A stretch of 64,000 nucleotides of DNA. Origin: Corythucha ciliata. Taxonomy: Eukaryota > Arthropoda > Insecta > Hemiptera > Tingidae. The position numbers and the translations under genes are program-made. Positions 52,653 through 61,636 of the stretch are shown here, one piece after another (the first letter of the stretch is position 1; each line of letters starts with the position of its first letter). The DNA lies in the NCBI GenBank assembly GCA_038030265.1, contig CM075943.1:61293971-61357970 (forward strand), read 5' to 3'. The notes beneath the pieces were generated by a model that saw nothing but the letters and a program-made list of their open reading frames with translations, was not told the origin of the DNA and did not search any database.

Positions 52653-54641
52653 TTAGAAGGAGAGAGGAATCGACTTTGTTCGGTGATCTCCCGGGGAGGC
52701 CCCACGGAAGTTACTTCCTTGATCGCTGTTTATGTGCGAACAGAGGCCTCGACGAGCGATAAATCTGGTCAGGGCAGCGAGAAAATCTTGGGTCGACATG
52801 TCCGTTAGAACTTCCAGGTGGATTGCTTTGGATACCATACAAACGAAGATGGCGAAGTAGCACTTGGAATAACGAGAAGACTTTACGAGGGACGTTTTTT
52901 ACCATAAGTGGACCACCGATGTCAACTCCCGTATGAGAAAAACATCGACCTAGTTGTAGACGGTATGCAGGGATATCTGCCATTAATGGCTGGACAGGTT
53001 GTGCTTGGAAATGGTAGCACGGAAGACATCGAAAAATACGATTCCGTATGAGACTACGAGCACCAGGAATCCAAAACCGTCTATGGAGCAGCGACTGGGT
53101 AAGCTGAGGTCCTCCATGACTCAAAAACAAATGAAAGTAATCGACCAAGAGTCATGCCAAAGGAGACTCATGAGGCATAAGGAATGGGTGTTTTCCTGAG
53201 TACGGCAACGATGAGAGACGTAGGCGTCCCCCCACCATAACAAAACCCTCAGGAGAAAGAAAAGTGGTCAAAGCCTGATATTTCCTTGATACTGGCCGTT
53301 CTGTTTCTAAAAGACGAATGTCTGTCTGGAGGTATTGCTGCTGCGTGGCTCGAACAGCTAAAAGCAATCCTGCCTGATACTCTTCGGAGGTGATAGGGCC
53401 TAATTTAAGAACACTGTCAGCGGAACCGCGAATTTTGACTTTCAAGTTGCTGACGTAACGTGAAACGTAGGCTAGGACGCGTTGTAACTTTAGTAGAGTT
53501 GAGCTACGAACAATGACTTCTTGGATAGAAAGATCGATAGCGGACAACAGAGAGTTGTAGTGAGACTCTTCAGCAGGCCATTGGGAAAGTCGATGATAAA
53601 GAAAATCTGGGCCATGCCACCATAGTTGGCAGTCAATGAGCTCTTGTGGGAACAAACCCCTACTAGCTGGATCAGCAGGGTTTTCCTTGCCGGCAACGTG
53701 ACCCCAGTGGCGCGTTTTCTTGGATTCGCATCACGCGATTGACTTCGAAAACCTTTAAGCGATAGGGTGGAGTTTTAATCCAAGCAAGAGCGGTCCGGGA
53801 GTCGCTGAACAAGACAGTTCGAAGGAGAGGTAGAGAGAAAAAGACGGAAAGAAGATGTGCTGCTTCTAATTCGAGTTGAGGGACGGTTCGACGCTTTAAA
53901 GGAGCAACTCGGGTTTTGGCGGCGACAAGACTTACAATGACACCAACGGAAGTTTCGGCGCGAAGGTAGATAACAGCTGCGATGCCGAGTTGACTAGCAT
54001 CTGAAAAACCGACAAGACGGATTGAAACAGATTCCGTAGGCATTATCTTTCGAGGTATTTCGAGGCTACTGAGATGAGAAAATTCTTCACGAATTCGTAT
54101 CCAGTCTTTCGACAGATCATCGGGAAGTTGTTGATCCCAATCAATTTTCAAAATCCACAGCTGCTGGATTGTTGATTTCATGAGAAACGTGAAAGGGCTC
54201 AGATAGCCATTGACGTCAAAGGTTTTCGCGATTCGGGAAAGAATACCGCGTTTGGTGGGTGACTCAGTGAACTCGGAAACCGAGTATCTAAAAACATCAG
54301 TTTCTGGCACCTTCACCGGTGATTGCGTTTCGCCATGCAGAATGACGTCCGATTGGGCCAACGAGGTCACTGGAGTGACGTGGGACAAAATTTCTTGACT
54401 GGAGGAAGCCCATTTCCCTAGAAGAAAGCCTCCCTTTTGAAGAAGTGCTATTAATTCATCGCAGAGCGCCTGCCCCTCCACTCACGGTTTCACTTCCTGT
54501 AAGGCAATCATCGATGTACGTGGAAGACGAAAGAGCTGCTGCTGCCAGGGGAAAAATACTACCTTCGTCTCTGACCAATTGTTGCACCGTTCGTTGGGCC
54601 AGCAATGGGCTAGAAGAGGCACCGAAAATCGGTAGAGGCAC
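52653..54641 (-). pseudogene. BEL/Pao pol remnant on the - strand
   Basis: Read right to left: the RT palm with STYIDDCLTG (near 54520), GFLLGKWASSS, SPTKRGILSRIAKTFDVNGYL, RNase H (VGFSDASQLGIAAVIYL, LFSDSRTALAWI), the integrase finger (SHGGPQLTQSLLHRRFWIPG, FRCLPCYHF) and core pieces (FSHTGVDIGGPLMVK, HINSDQGSNFRG). At least four frame breaks separate these. It starts abruptly at about 54640, head to head with another BEL fragment, and ends at about 52660. No LTR is seen. It differs clearly from the other BEL copies in the window. Confidence 0.85.
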
Positions 54642-56002
54642 CGAAAATCTTGATGTTTTTAGTACAAATTACGCCGCGTTTAACAACCTCGATATTCAGG
54701 ACCATAGTAATTTCATAATGTTTCAATTGGCGTCTCGAGCACTCCCGGCTAGCTTTCGATTGCAATTTGAAAGGTCTACCGGGGACACCGAAAAACTCCC
54801 TACATTTCAGCAGCTCATACATTTCGTTCAGGAGCATTGTCGTATGAAAGAATTCTCAGGTGGCTTCAAGGAATCCACATGTCCTTCCTTTTCGTCTCCC
54901 CACAAACCGTCTTCGCGGACACAGTTTCTATCGCCTAGGATTACCCCAAAGGCAATTTCCTCAACGTCTCTACTCACTACTCCTGTGAAAGGAAATTCTA
55001 ACGGGGGTTCAAAATCAAGCCCTTTGAGGTGTGACATGTGTGCAGGCACACATTCCATTTATTGCTGTCCTAAATTCAGCGAAATATCTCCAGGCGAACG
55101 TTACACGCTCATCAAATCAACATCACGTTGCTTCGCGTGTCTCGGATTACACTTGAGAGTGCATTGTAAGTCTCAACACAAATGCAAACTTTGTGGCAGC
55201 GCGAAGCATCATTCTTTACTGCATAACGAAGAACTCGAAACGCTCAATAACAGTAATAACGCAAACACCTCAACGAACGAAGACAAGCCCATTTCAGATG
55301 GAGCCCACGCCCTCGCCACTTCAACGGATCGTCGTCAAATAGTCGCGTCAATTAATGGTGCTGGCTCTCCAAAGGTCCTCACGAACGTCTCCCGACCAGA
55401 GTCTGCCAAAGCTTCAACTGTTCTACTCGGTACCGCTCAAGCGTGGCTAAGAGATCAAGATGGGGTGTGGTTACCCTTAGGCTGTTGATTGACCCAGGCT
55501 CTCAAATCAATTTAATAACGACCGAAACAGTTCAACGTTTAAAGCTTCCAATCAATAAGTCATCTCTGCAACTCAGTGGAGTCATGAATCGAAACGTCGC
55601 TATCTCTACAGGCAAAGTGAAATGCATTTTGGCAGAAAAACCTGAAAACGGCAAGCAGTGGTGCCTCGAGGCACATATTCTGAGAAAGGTGTGCGCAGAT
55701 TTGCCAAGTGTCTCACTAACACCTGATGTTCATCAAAACGTAAACGATTTACCCCTGGCTGACAACGCGTTCCACGTAAAACGTAAAATTGACCTGCTCT
55801 TGGGCGCAGAGTTATATCCCGACATTGTACGAGCCGGGTGTTCAATTCGACAGGGTCGACCGGCTGCGTTTGAGACGGTGTTCGGCTGGGTAGTCATCGG
55901 CTCGGTCCCGCAACCATCGAGAACATCATCGGAGGCAAACATCTCTCTCAACGTCGTAGAAGCGCGCTTAGACGAAACTCTTCAGAAATTCTGGCAAGCC
56001 GA
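54642..56002 (+). pseudogene. BEL/Pao Gag and protease, first part of a split copy
   Basis: Begins within the Gag core (FQLASRALPASFRLQFERST), with fingers (CDMCAGTHSIYCC, CFACLGLHLRVHC, CKLCGSAKHHSLLH). A frame change near 55470 leads into protease (RLLIDPGSQINLITTETV) and the BEL linker (DLLLGAELYPDIV, ETVFGWVVIGSV). The coding sequence is cut at 56002 by a gypsy element. Removing 56003-61636 leaves the frame at 61637 in phase with this one, so the element inserted cleanly. The Gag start and LTR are missing. Confidence 0.9.
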
Positions 56003-56181
56003 TATTATATTTATTAGCAACGACGGCATATGATAAATCGAAAGTAAAGAAACTTTATTTAAATGAAAAAACGATTATAAAAAGTAGAACAGAAAAGCAG
56101 AAGCGTATCTCCATAGAACGATATGATAAGACTAACTAAAATCTTTTTTCGATAGCTGGGGACAGCAATATGAACACAACA
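56003..56181 (-). repeat. Mag-like gypsy 3' LTR
   Basis: 179 bp. On the - strand it starts TGTTGTGTTCATATTGCTG and ends TATAATA. The polypurine tract lies directly upstream (56182-56193, read on the - strand). Confidence 0.95.
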
Positions 56182-56264
56182 GTTCTTCCCCACTTGAAAA
56201 ACTAAGCTTGGAAGCTTTGAATAAAAAATTGAAAAACGCGTTAAAAATTGAAAGAAAAATGACT

Positions 56265-58019
56265 CTACAAATTTAACCGAGTAACCGGTTTTCGTGGTCT
56301 AGCAGATCGTCTGAGCGCCGATTGCGGCGACGCAGTGACAAGCGGCTCCGGTCCGGAATCGCTTGTTTCGTTCGCTGTGAAGTTGTCTTGAAGTTGCTCG
56401 CCCATTTCACGAGTTTGGCGGCTACGTATGGGCGTAGCTGATGCAACCAGCGGTTTGGCCGGTGATGACATCGGGAAGGTGAAGGAAACCCTTGTTCCCT
56501 CCGGATGATATTGTTCTCGGGTCGAAGTCTCTTTTGCCGAAATCGGGCATTCCGAGTAGCGTAACTGGTCGATATGTCGTTTCAAAACATACCCGTTGTC
56601 CAATTTGATGCGGTAATGCATGGAGCCCAACTTCTCGGAGACTGTGCCCAAACACCAGTTGGTGCCTCGGGCGTAATTCCGAGAGAGCACACGGTCACCC
56701 ACGCTGAAAGCGCGGATTGGCTGGCTTCGGATGATGGGTTTGATGAATTCTGTTGGGCGTAACAGATGTAGACGCGTTCGGATTTGTCGTCCGTAATGTA
56801 ATTCCGATGGAGTTTTTCCGTTAACCAAAGGCGTCGATAGGTATTGGAAAATGATTTCTTGTAGTTTGGCGTCTATGTCCGATGGATTGTCGTGAAGCAT
56901 GGACTTAAGCTTCTTTTTGAATGTCTGCACTGTACGCTCCACCTGTCCGTTTGTCGCCGGATGATTCGGCGCAGAAGTTCTGTGGTGTATGCCATTTGAG
57001 GCCATGAAATTTTGAAATTCAAGTGACGTAAAAATCGAAGCGTTGTCTGAAAACAAGATGTATGGCAATCCATGGCGGGCAAAGAGACGTCGTAATGCCG
57101 AAATAGTCGTTGAAGACGTGGGAGCTGTTCGAAATTGTAGAATGTCCACGTACTTCGAAAAAGCATCGACTACGAGCAGGAAATTGATTCCATGTAACTC
57201 GGCGAAGTCGATATGAATTCGTTGCCAGGGTTCTGTAGCAGCTTCCCAGGGATGGTGGGGTGCCTTCGAAGCAACTTTTTGCTGAAGTGAGCACGCCTCA
57301 CACGACCTGACAAGACTGGCGATGTCCTGATCGATGTTCTTCCAATACACGGTGGAACGAGCAATCGCTTTCATTTTTTCGATTCCGCAATGGGTGGCAT
57401 GAAGTTCTCGTAAAACATAAGGTTGCAATGAGTTGGGAATTACCACTCGATTTCCACGGAGTATGACCCCATTGTGAAGGGAAAACTCTCGGTTTGATGA
57501 AGAGGAAGCGATTTCGTCTATGAGTTTAGCCAGTTCGGAATCTTCGTTCGTTTCCTCCCGAAGTATGGCGGGTGTTACTGTAACATCATCGACGACGCGG
57601 TTGACCAGCGTTTCATAGAATTCGGACGATTCGTCGTCGCAGTCGTCTTCTGCTGTTCGTTTCGTCGGAATCCGGGACAAGAAATCAGCTTTCTGGTTGA
57701 ATTTTCCAGGACGATATTTGATCGTGTATTTAAATTGCCGGAGCCACATGGCGTATCGGGTTAAGCGATGCGCTGTAACGGTCGGAAGAGCTTTGTCCGG
57801 TTCGAATATGGTTTTCAGTGGTTGGCTGTCCGTAATTAGTGTAAATTCAGCACCAAATAAGTACTGAAAAAGCCGACGTGTTGCCCAAAAAATGGCGGTC
57901 GCTTCGCGATCTATTTGACTGTATCGCTGTTCCGTTTTCGTAAGTGTACGCGAAATAAATGTAATAGGTCGGGTAACGTTATTAATCGGTCGGGTAACCG
58001 ATACCGAAAGGACTGACAT
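56265..58019 (-). pseudogene. Mag-like gypsy pol, second half: RNase H and integrase
   Basis: Open for 584 codons: the end of RNase H (TFISRTLTKTEQRYSQIDRE, LITDSQPLKTIF, FNQKADFLSR), the integrase HHCC finger (HATHCGIEKMKAIARSTVYW, CEACSLQQ), core Asp and Glu in IHIDFAELHG, FSDNASIFTS and NGQVERTVQTF, and a C-terminal module (FSVGDRVLSRNYARG). It is one frame off from the preceding part of pol; the shift lies near 58010-58020 inside RNase H, just after ETDVSPFGIG. Confidence 0.93.
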
Positions 58020-59640
58020 CCGTTTCCAGCGTTAAAGGTACTCCTGGTGTATACGTAGCTAACACTCTGTCGGTGAGCATTTCTTGTTTGATCTTTTCGA
58101 AGGCAGACTGGCAGGCTGGTGTCCAGTGAAACGTAGCGTTCCCTTTCAACGCGTTCAGCGGTTTTAAAATCGTTGAAGCATTCGGAATAAACTTCATGTA
58201 GTATGTCACGAATCCGAGGAATGATTCTAATTCTTTTGTGTTCGACGGCGGCGTAGCGTTCTCTACTGCAGCCAGTTTAGATGGATCTTTTTTAAGCCCG
58301 TCGCCTGAAATGACATGTCCAAGATATTTTAGCTCTTTTTCGAAAAATCGGCATTTTTGTCCATTTAGTTTGATCCCAAAAACCTTCAGTCGTTCTAATA
58401 GCCCAATGACGTTTTTGTAACAGTCTTCGTACGTAGCACCATGGACGGCAAAATCGTCGAAATAATTTATCACGCCGGGACAGCCTTTTACAATCGGTTC
58501 GATAACGGAGTGGAAAATACTAGGAGCTGTAGCTAGTCCGAAAAATAAGCGCTTCGTACGATACGCTCCACGGTGTGTCGATAACGCGGCGATTTTCGAG
58601 CTTTCCTCGTCTAATTCGATGTGTAGATACGCCTTTGAAATGTCTAAAACACAGAAATAGTGGCTGTTATTAAGACGGTTGAATAAATCTTCGACTTTTG
58701 GAATAGGATGGCGAGCCGGCACCAGTTGTGGATTGACCGTAGCGCTGTAATCTGCGCAAATTCGAACGGTATCGTTCGGTTTGGGAACGATGACCAACGG
58801 GGTTCCCCACTGACAATATTCGATTTTTTCGATGATCCCCTGCGCTTCGAGTAAGTCTAATTCCGCATCGACCTTGGAGAGTAACGAATAAGGAACTGGT
58901 CGCGCAGGCGCGTAATCGGGGGTAGCATCAGAACGCAACTGTAGTGTGCAGGTAACGTCGGGAATTTTACCAACACCTGGGCCGAAAACCTCTGGGTATT
59001 TGCTGATTAAATCCGACAGTTCGATTTTAAAAACCGAATTCGATGGTTCTGTGGTGTTTATCGAGTCTAAGTCCAGAATGCGTAGTTTCCGCACCCATAT
59101 CCGGCCCAAAATAGGGGACAAAGGCTCGTCGACGATGAATAAGACAGACTGTGCTTCATTCTGTTTGTATCGGGCGTGCACCGTAATATAACCTTTGGGC
59201 GTGATGTACTGGTTATTGTAAACACGGAATCGAACGTGTGGGCATGGTCGAATCGTACGGTTCAACTGTAACTTACGAAGATCAGGAAAAGATAAAATGG
59301 ATACGGCTGCACCAGTATCCAGTTCGAATATTTGATTGATTCCGTCTAATTTGACGCTTACTTGAATTTTCTGAGCGAGTCCTTTGTCGACCGAAATATC
59401 GAATACTGTGCGTTCGTTCGACTGGATGACTTGTAACACGTCGAATTCAACGTTTTGAACGGCTAATCGTGTTTTCCTACTTCGGATACAAATTTTAGCG
59501 ATGTGATCCGTTTTGTCGCACGCCGTACAGTGGAGTTTATGACGGACGGTACACTTGTTTGACCTGTGCCCCTGTTTGCCGCATGAGAGGCAGATATCCT
59601 GCATGCCTAATTGGGCGGGTGTAGAGTGGGCCCCGAGCTC
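57982..59640 (-). pseudogene. Mag-like gypsy pol, first half: fingers, protease, RT
   Basis: From about 59610 on the - strand: two CCHC fingers (CLSCGKQGHRSNKC, CTACDKTDHIAKIC), aspartic protease (FELDTGAAVSIL), RT (YCQWGTPLVIVPKPN, FCVLDISKAYLHIELD, LFFGLATAPSIF, NYFDDFAVHG with the YFDD catalytic motif) and the start of RNase H (LETDVSPFGIG). The open frame extends upstream to 59829 only by reading through the inserted repeats. It is in the same frame as gag, which suggests that gag and pol were once continuous. Confidence 0.93.
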
Positions 59641-60480
59641 GAGGGACAGAGGGCAAGGAAATAATCCGTTGTGTATAGTGGGCCCCGAGCTCGAGGGGCA
59701 GAGGCCAAGGAGATAAGAGAGTTGTGTAGGCTGGGCCCAGTCAGTCAAGACTCGAGAGCACAACATGGCACAAGCCAACGTTATGTTCGGGCAGCGAGGC
59801 CACGTTCTGCTGGAGATTGACGGCTTCAATTGTTGTAATTGTTTTACAACAAATACTGAAAGTCACATTTTATTATTTCAGACCTCGGACCTTTCAAGAA
59901 TAAAAAGGAACATGTATGACGTACGGCGAAAGTCCCTACCAACCCTGCCAAAAACTGCTGAAGACGTGTTTGACGTGATTCGATCTTCAAATCTGAAAAC
60001 GGTTCACGAAGAGGACTTCGTGCTCGTGAACGACGCCGATAATGGACTTATAATTTTTTCTTCCGCGGGCATTACATTCCTCTTGTTTTTTGTTTGCTGA
60101 AAGACAAGGCGGGGTGTACATACGAATTATGTTTCAACGTTTTAGTGGACATCTGCAATGAACATTCTTTGATTTTGCTACCGACGACCGTCGTCACCGA
60201 TCTCGAGGTAGGTTTGAGGAACGCCTGTCGAGCCGCATGGCCTCTCTGTGAGGTACTCTGCTGCCGCTTTCATTTATGCCAATGTTGGTGGCGAAAAATC
60301 CAAAACCTAGGTTTGGCAGCTGACTACAAAGATGCAATTTATGCTTTCACTTTTTCTCATTTCTCATATCGCTAAGTAGGCTGGGCCCAGTCTACATCTC
60401 CAAAGTGAGGAAGGGATTGAGTGGTGAGAGGGGTGGGCCCAGTCTACAACAGAGTAAGAGGATTAGGGCCCAGTCTACAA
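59600..60480. repeat. GGGCCC-rich repeats flanking a MULE fragment
   Basis: On the left, GGGCCCCGAGCTCGAGGG occurs at about 59630 and 59682. The 17-bp word GTAGGCTGGGCCCAGTC stands on both sides of the MULE fragment (59726-59742 and 60376-60392), and GGGCCCAGTCTACAA recurs at about 60434 and 60466. These repeats separate gag from pol. Confidence 0.85.
59765..60375 (+). pseudogene. MULE (FLYWCH-associated type) transposase fragment
   Basis: Opposite in direction to the host gypsy. An intron-like acceptor (TTTTATTATTTCAG at 59868-59881) precedes coding text MYDVRRKSLPTLPKTAEDV and FVLVNDADNGLIIFSS. After a frame change comes HYIPLVFCLLKDKAGCTYEL, then TTVVTDLEVGLRNACRAAW and CRFHLCQCWWRKIQ, which is the Asp-containing core and CxFHxxQ motif of MULE transposases. 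About 40 residues usually found between the two parts are missing, as are both ends of the protein. No TIRs of its own are seen. Confidence 0.8.
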
Positions 60481-61392
60481 TCGCCCGCCTAATTTAGCCA
60501 GGAAATCACTGTTGTAGATTTTCGCAGGGCCAGGTGACTTAGTCCTGTCACGCTGTACTCGCTTCGGTGTCAAGCGTTCGCCAGATTTCGTACGACTTTT
60601 ACGACTCTGTGTATTAAAATCACTTGAAATTTTATGAACCGGAACGGACGGGGTCGATGCCTTGAACTCCTCCACATTTTCCTTTTTGGCGGTTTCCAGC
60701 GCCATAGCCGTTTCGATAGCCTGGTCCAAGGTGAGGTCTTTGTTCTGTAACAGTTTCTCGCGTATCGAGAGATCAGAGAGCCCCCCAATGAATAAGGTTT
60801 GAAAAATTGCGTCCGACATACCTTCCAGGGTGTCCGGCCACTTGCACCGTTGGTTGAGGAGTTTTAAGGCAGCCACGTAATCTGCAATTGTTTCGGCTTT
60901 ATTTTGTTCACGTTTTGAAAATTTGTACCGCTGTGTGGTCAGGTTTGTAGACCGATCGTGACGTTTTGTAAGTTCTTTGACCACTTCCGCGTAAGGAACG
61001 TCGGAAAGGCGTTCACGTTTGAACGTAGCCTTTAAGTCTGTAAATTCATTTCGATGGAGACAACCTAGGAGTAACGTGGTTTTCGAATGGTCGAACTGCG
61101 TTTGTTGTTCGGGTGTAAGCTGAGGACCTTGTAAGAACCCTCGCATGTCGAGAAAATTCTCAAACCGTTCGAGATAATTACTAAATTCTTCCTCTTTCGG
61201 GTCGAATTTATCAAACGTAAGGTTGTGACTCACGATATTTGTGGATGCCGTCGAGCGATTCTGAGACTCCTGTTGTTGTTGAGCCAGAAGACGTTGAAGG
61301 GCCTGATTTTGAATTTGTAGGGTGGCCAGGACGGCAGCATCAAAACCAGCACCCCGAGGCCCTTGGGCGGCGGCTGGGTCGACTTGTGCCAT
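60475..61392 (-). CDS. Mag-like gypsy Gag
   Basis: 305 codons from an ATG at 61392, 61 bases after the 5' LTR. The N-terminus is Gln-rich and coiled (LQIQNQALQRLLAQQQQES). The capsid core is FDKFDPKEEEFSNYLERFE, TTLLLGCLHRNEF and YKFSKREQNKAETIADYVAA, a standard gypsy Gag pattern, and the C-terminus is basic (SRKSRTKSGERLTPKRVQR). The stop at 60475-60477 lies within the inserted GGGCCC repeats; without them the frame would probably have run into the zinc fingers at 59610. Confidence 0.9.
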   Translation of the reverse strand: MAQVDPAAAQGPRGAGFDAAVLATLQIQNQALQRLLAQQQQESQNRSTASTNIVSHNLTFDKFDPKEEEFSNYLERFENFLDMRGFLQGPQLTPEQQTQFDHSKTTLLLGCLHRNEFTDLKATFKRERLSDVPYAEVVKELTKRHDRSTNLTTQRYKFSKREQNKAETIADYVAALKLLNQRCKWPDTLEGMSDAIFQTLFIGGLSDLSIREKLLQNKDLTLDQAIETAMALETAKKENVEEFKASTPSVPVHKISSDFNTQSRKSRTKSGERLTPKRVQRDRTKSPGPAKIYNSDFLAKLGGRL

Positions 61393-61434
61393 GAGTAACG
61401 CGATTAACGTTTACCGCGGACGAACCATTTTCGT

Positions 61435-61452
61435 TTATCCTCGTCGCCAGTT
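61435..61452 (-). promoter_or_regulatory. Mag-like gypsy primer-binding site
   Basis: On the - strand CTGGCGACGAGGATAA follows the 5' LTR after two bases. The TGG start fits the CCA end of a tRNA; the tRNA is not assigned. Confidence 0.75.
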
Positions 61453-61631
61453 TATTATATTTATTAGCAACGACGGCATATGATAAATCGAAAGTAAAGA
61501 AACTTTATTTAAATGAAAACACGATTATAAAAAGTAGAACAGAAAAGCAGAAGCGTATCTCCATAGAACGATATGATATGACTAACTAAAATCTTTTTTT
61601 GATAGCTGGGGACAGCAATATGAACACAACA
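61453..61631 (-). repeat. Mag-like gypsy 5' LTR
   Basis: 179 bp, matching 56003-56181 with a few substitutions (for example GAAAACACG against GAAAAAACG and GATATGACT against GATAAGACT). Confidence 0.95.
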
Positions 61632-61636
61632 GCCGA

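Larger units (their letters stand above)
56003..61631 (-). mobile_element. Ty3/gypsy element of Mag type, with MULE fragment inside
   Basis: 179-bp LTRs (56003-56181 and 61453-61631) with a few differences, and target copies GCCGA (55998-56002 and 61632-61636). On the - strand: 5' LTR, primer-binding site TGGCGACGAGGATAAACG, gag (61392-60475), a repeat-rich insert with a MULE fragment, pol (59640-56265) and a polypurine tract (GTGGGGAAGAAC) before the 3' LTR. I place it in the Mag group from that primer site and the protein layout, from memory. Confidence 0.9.
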
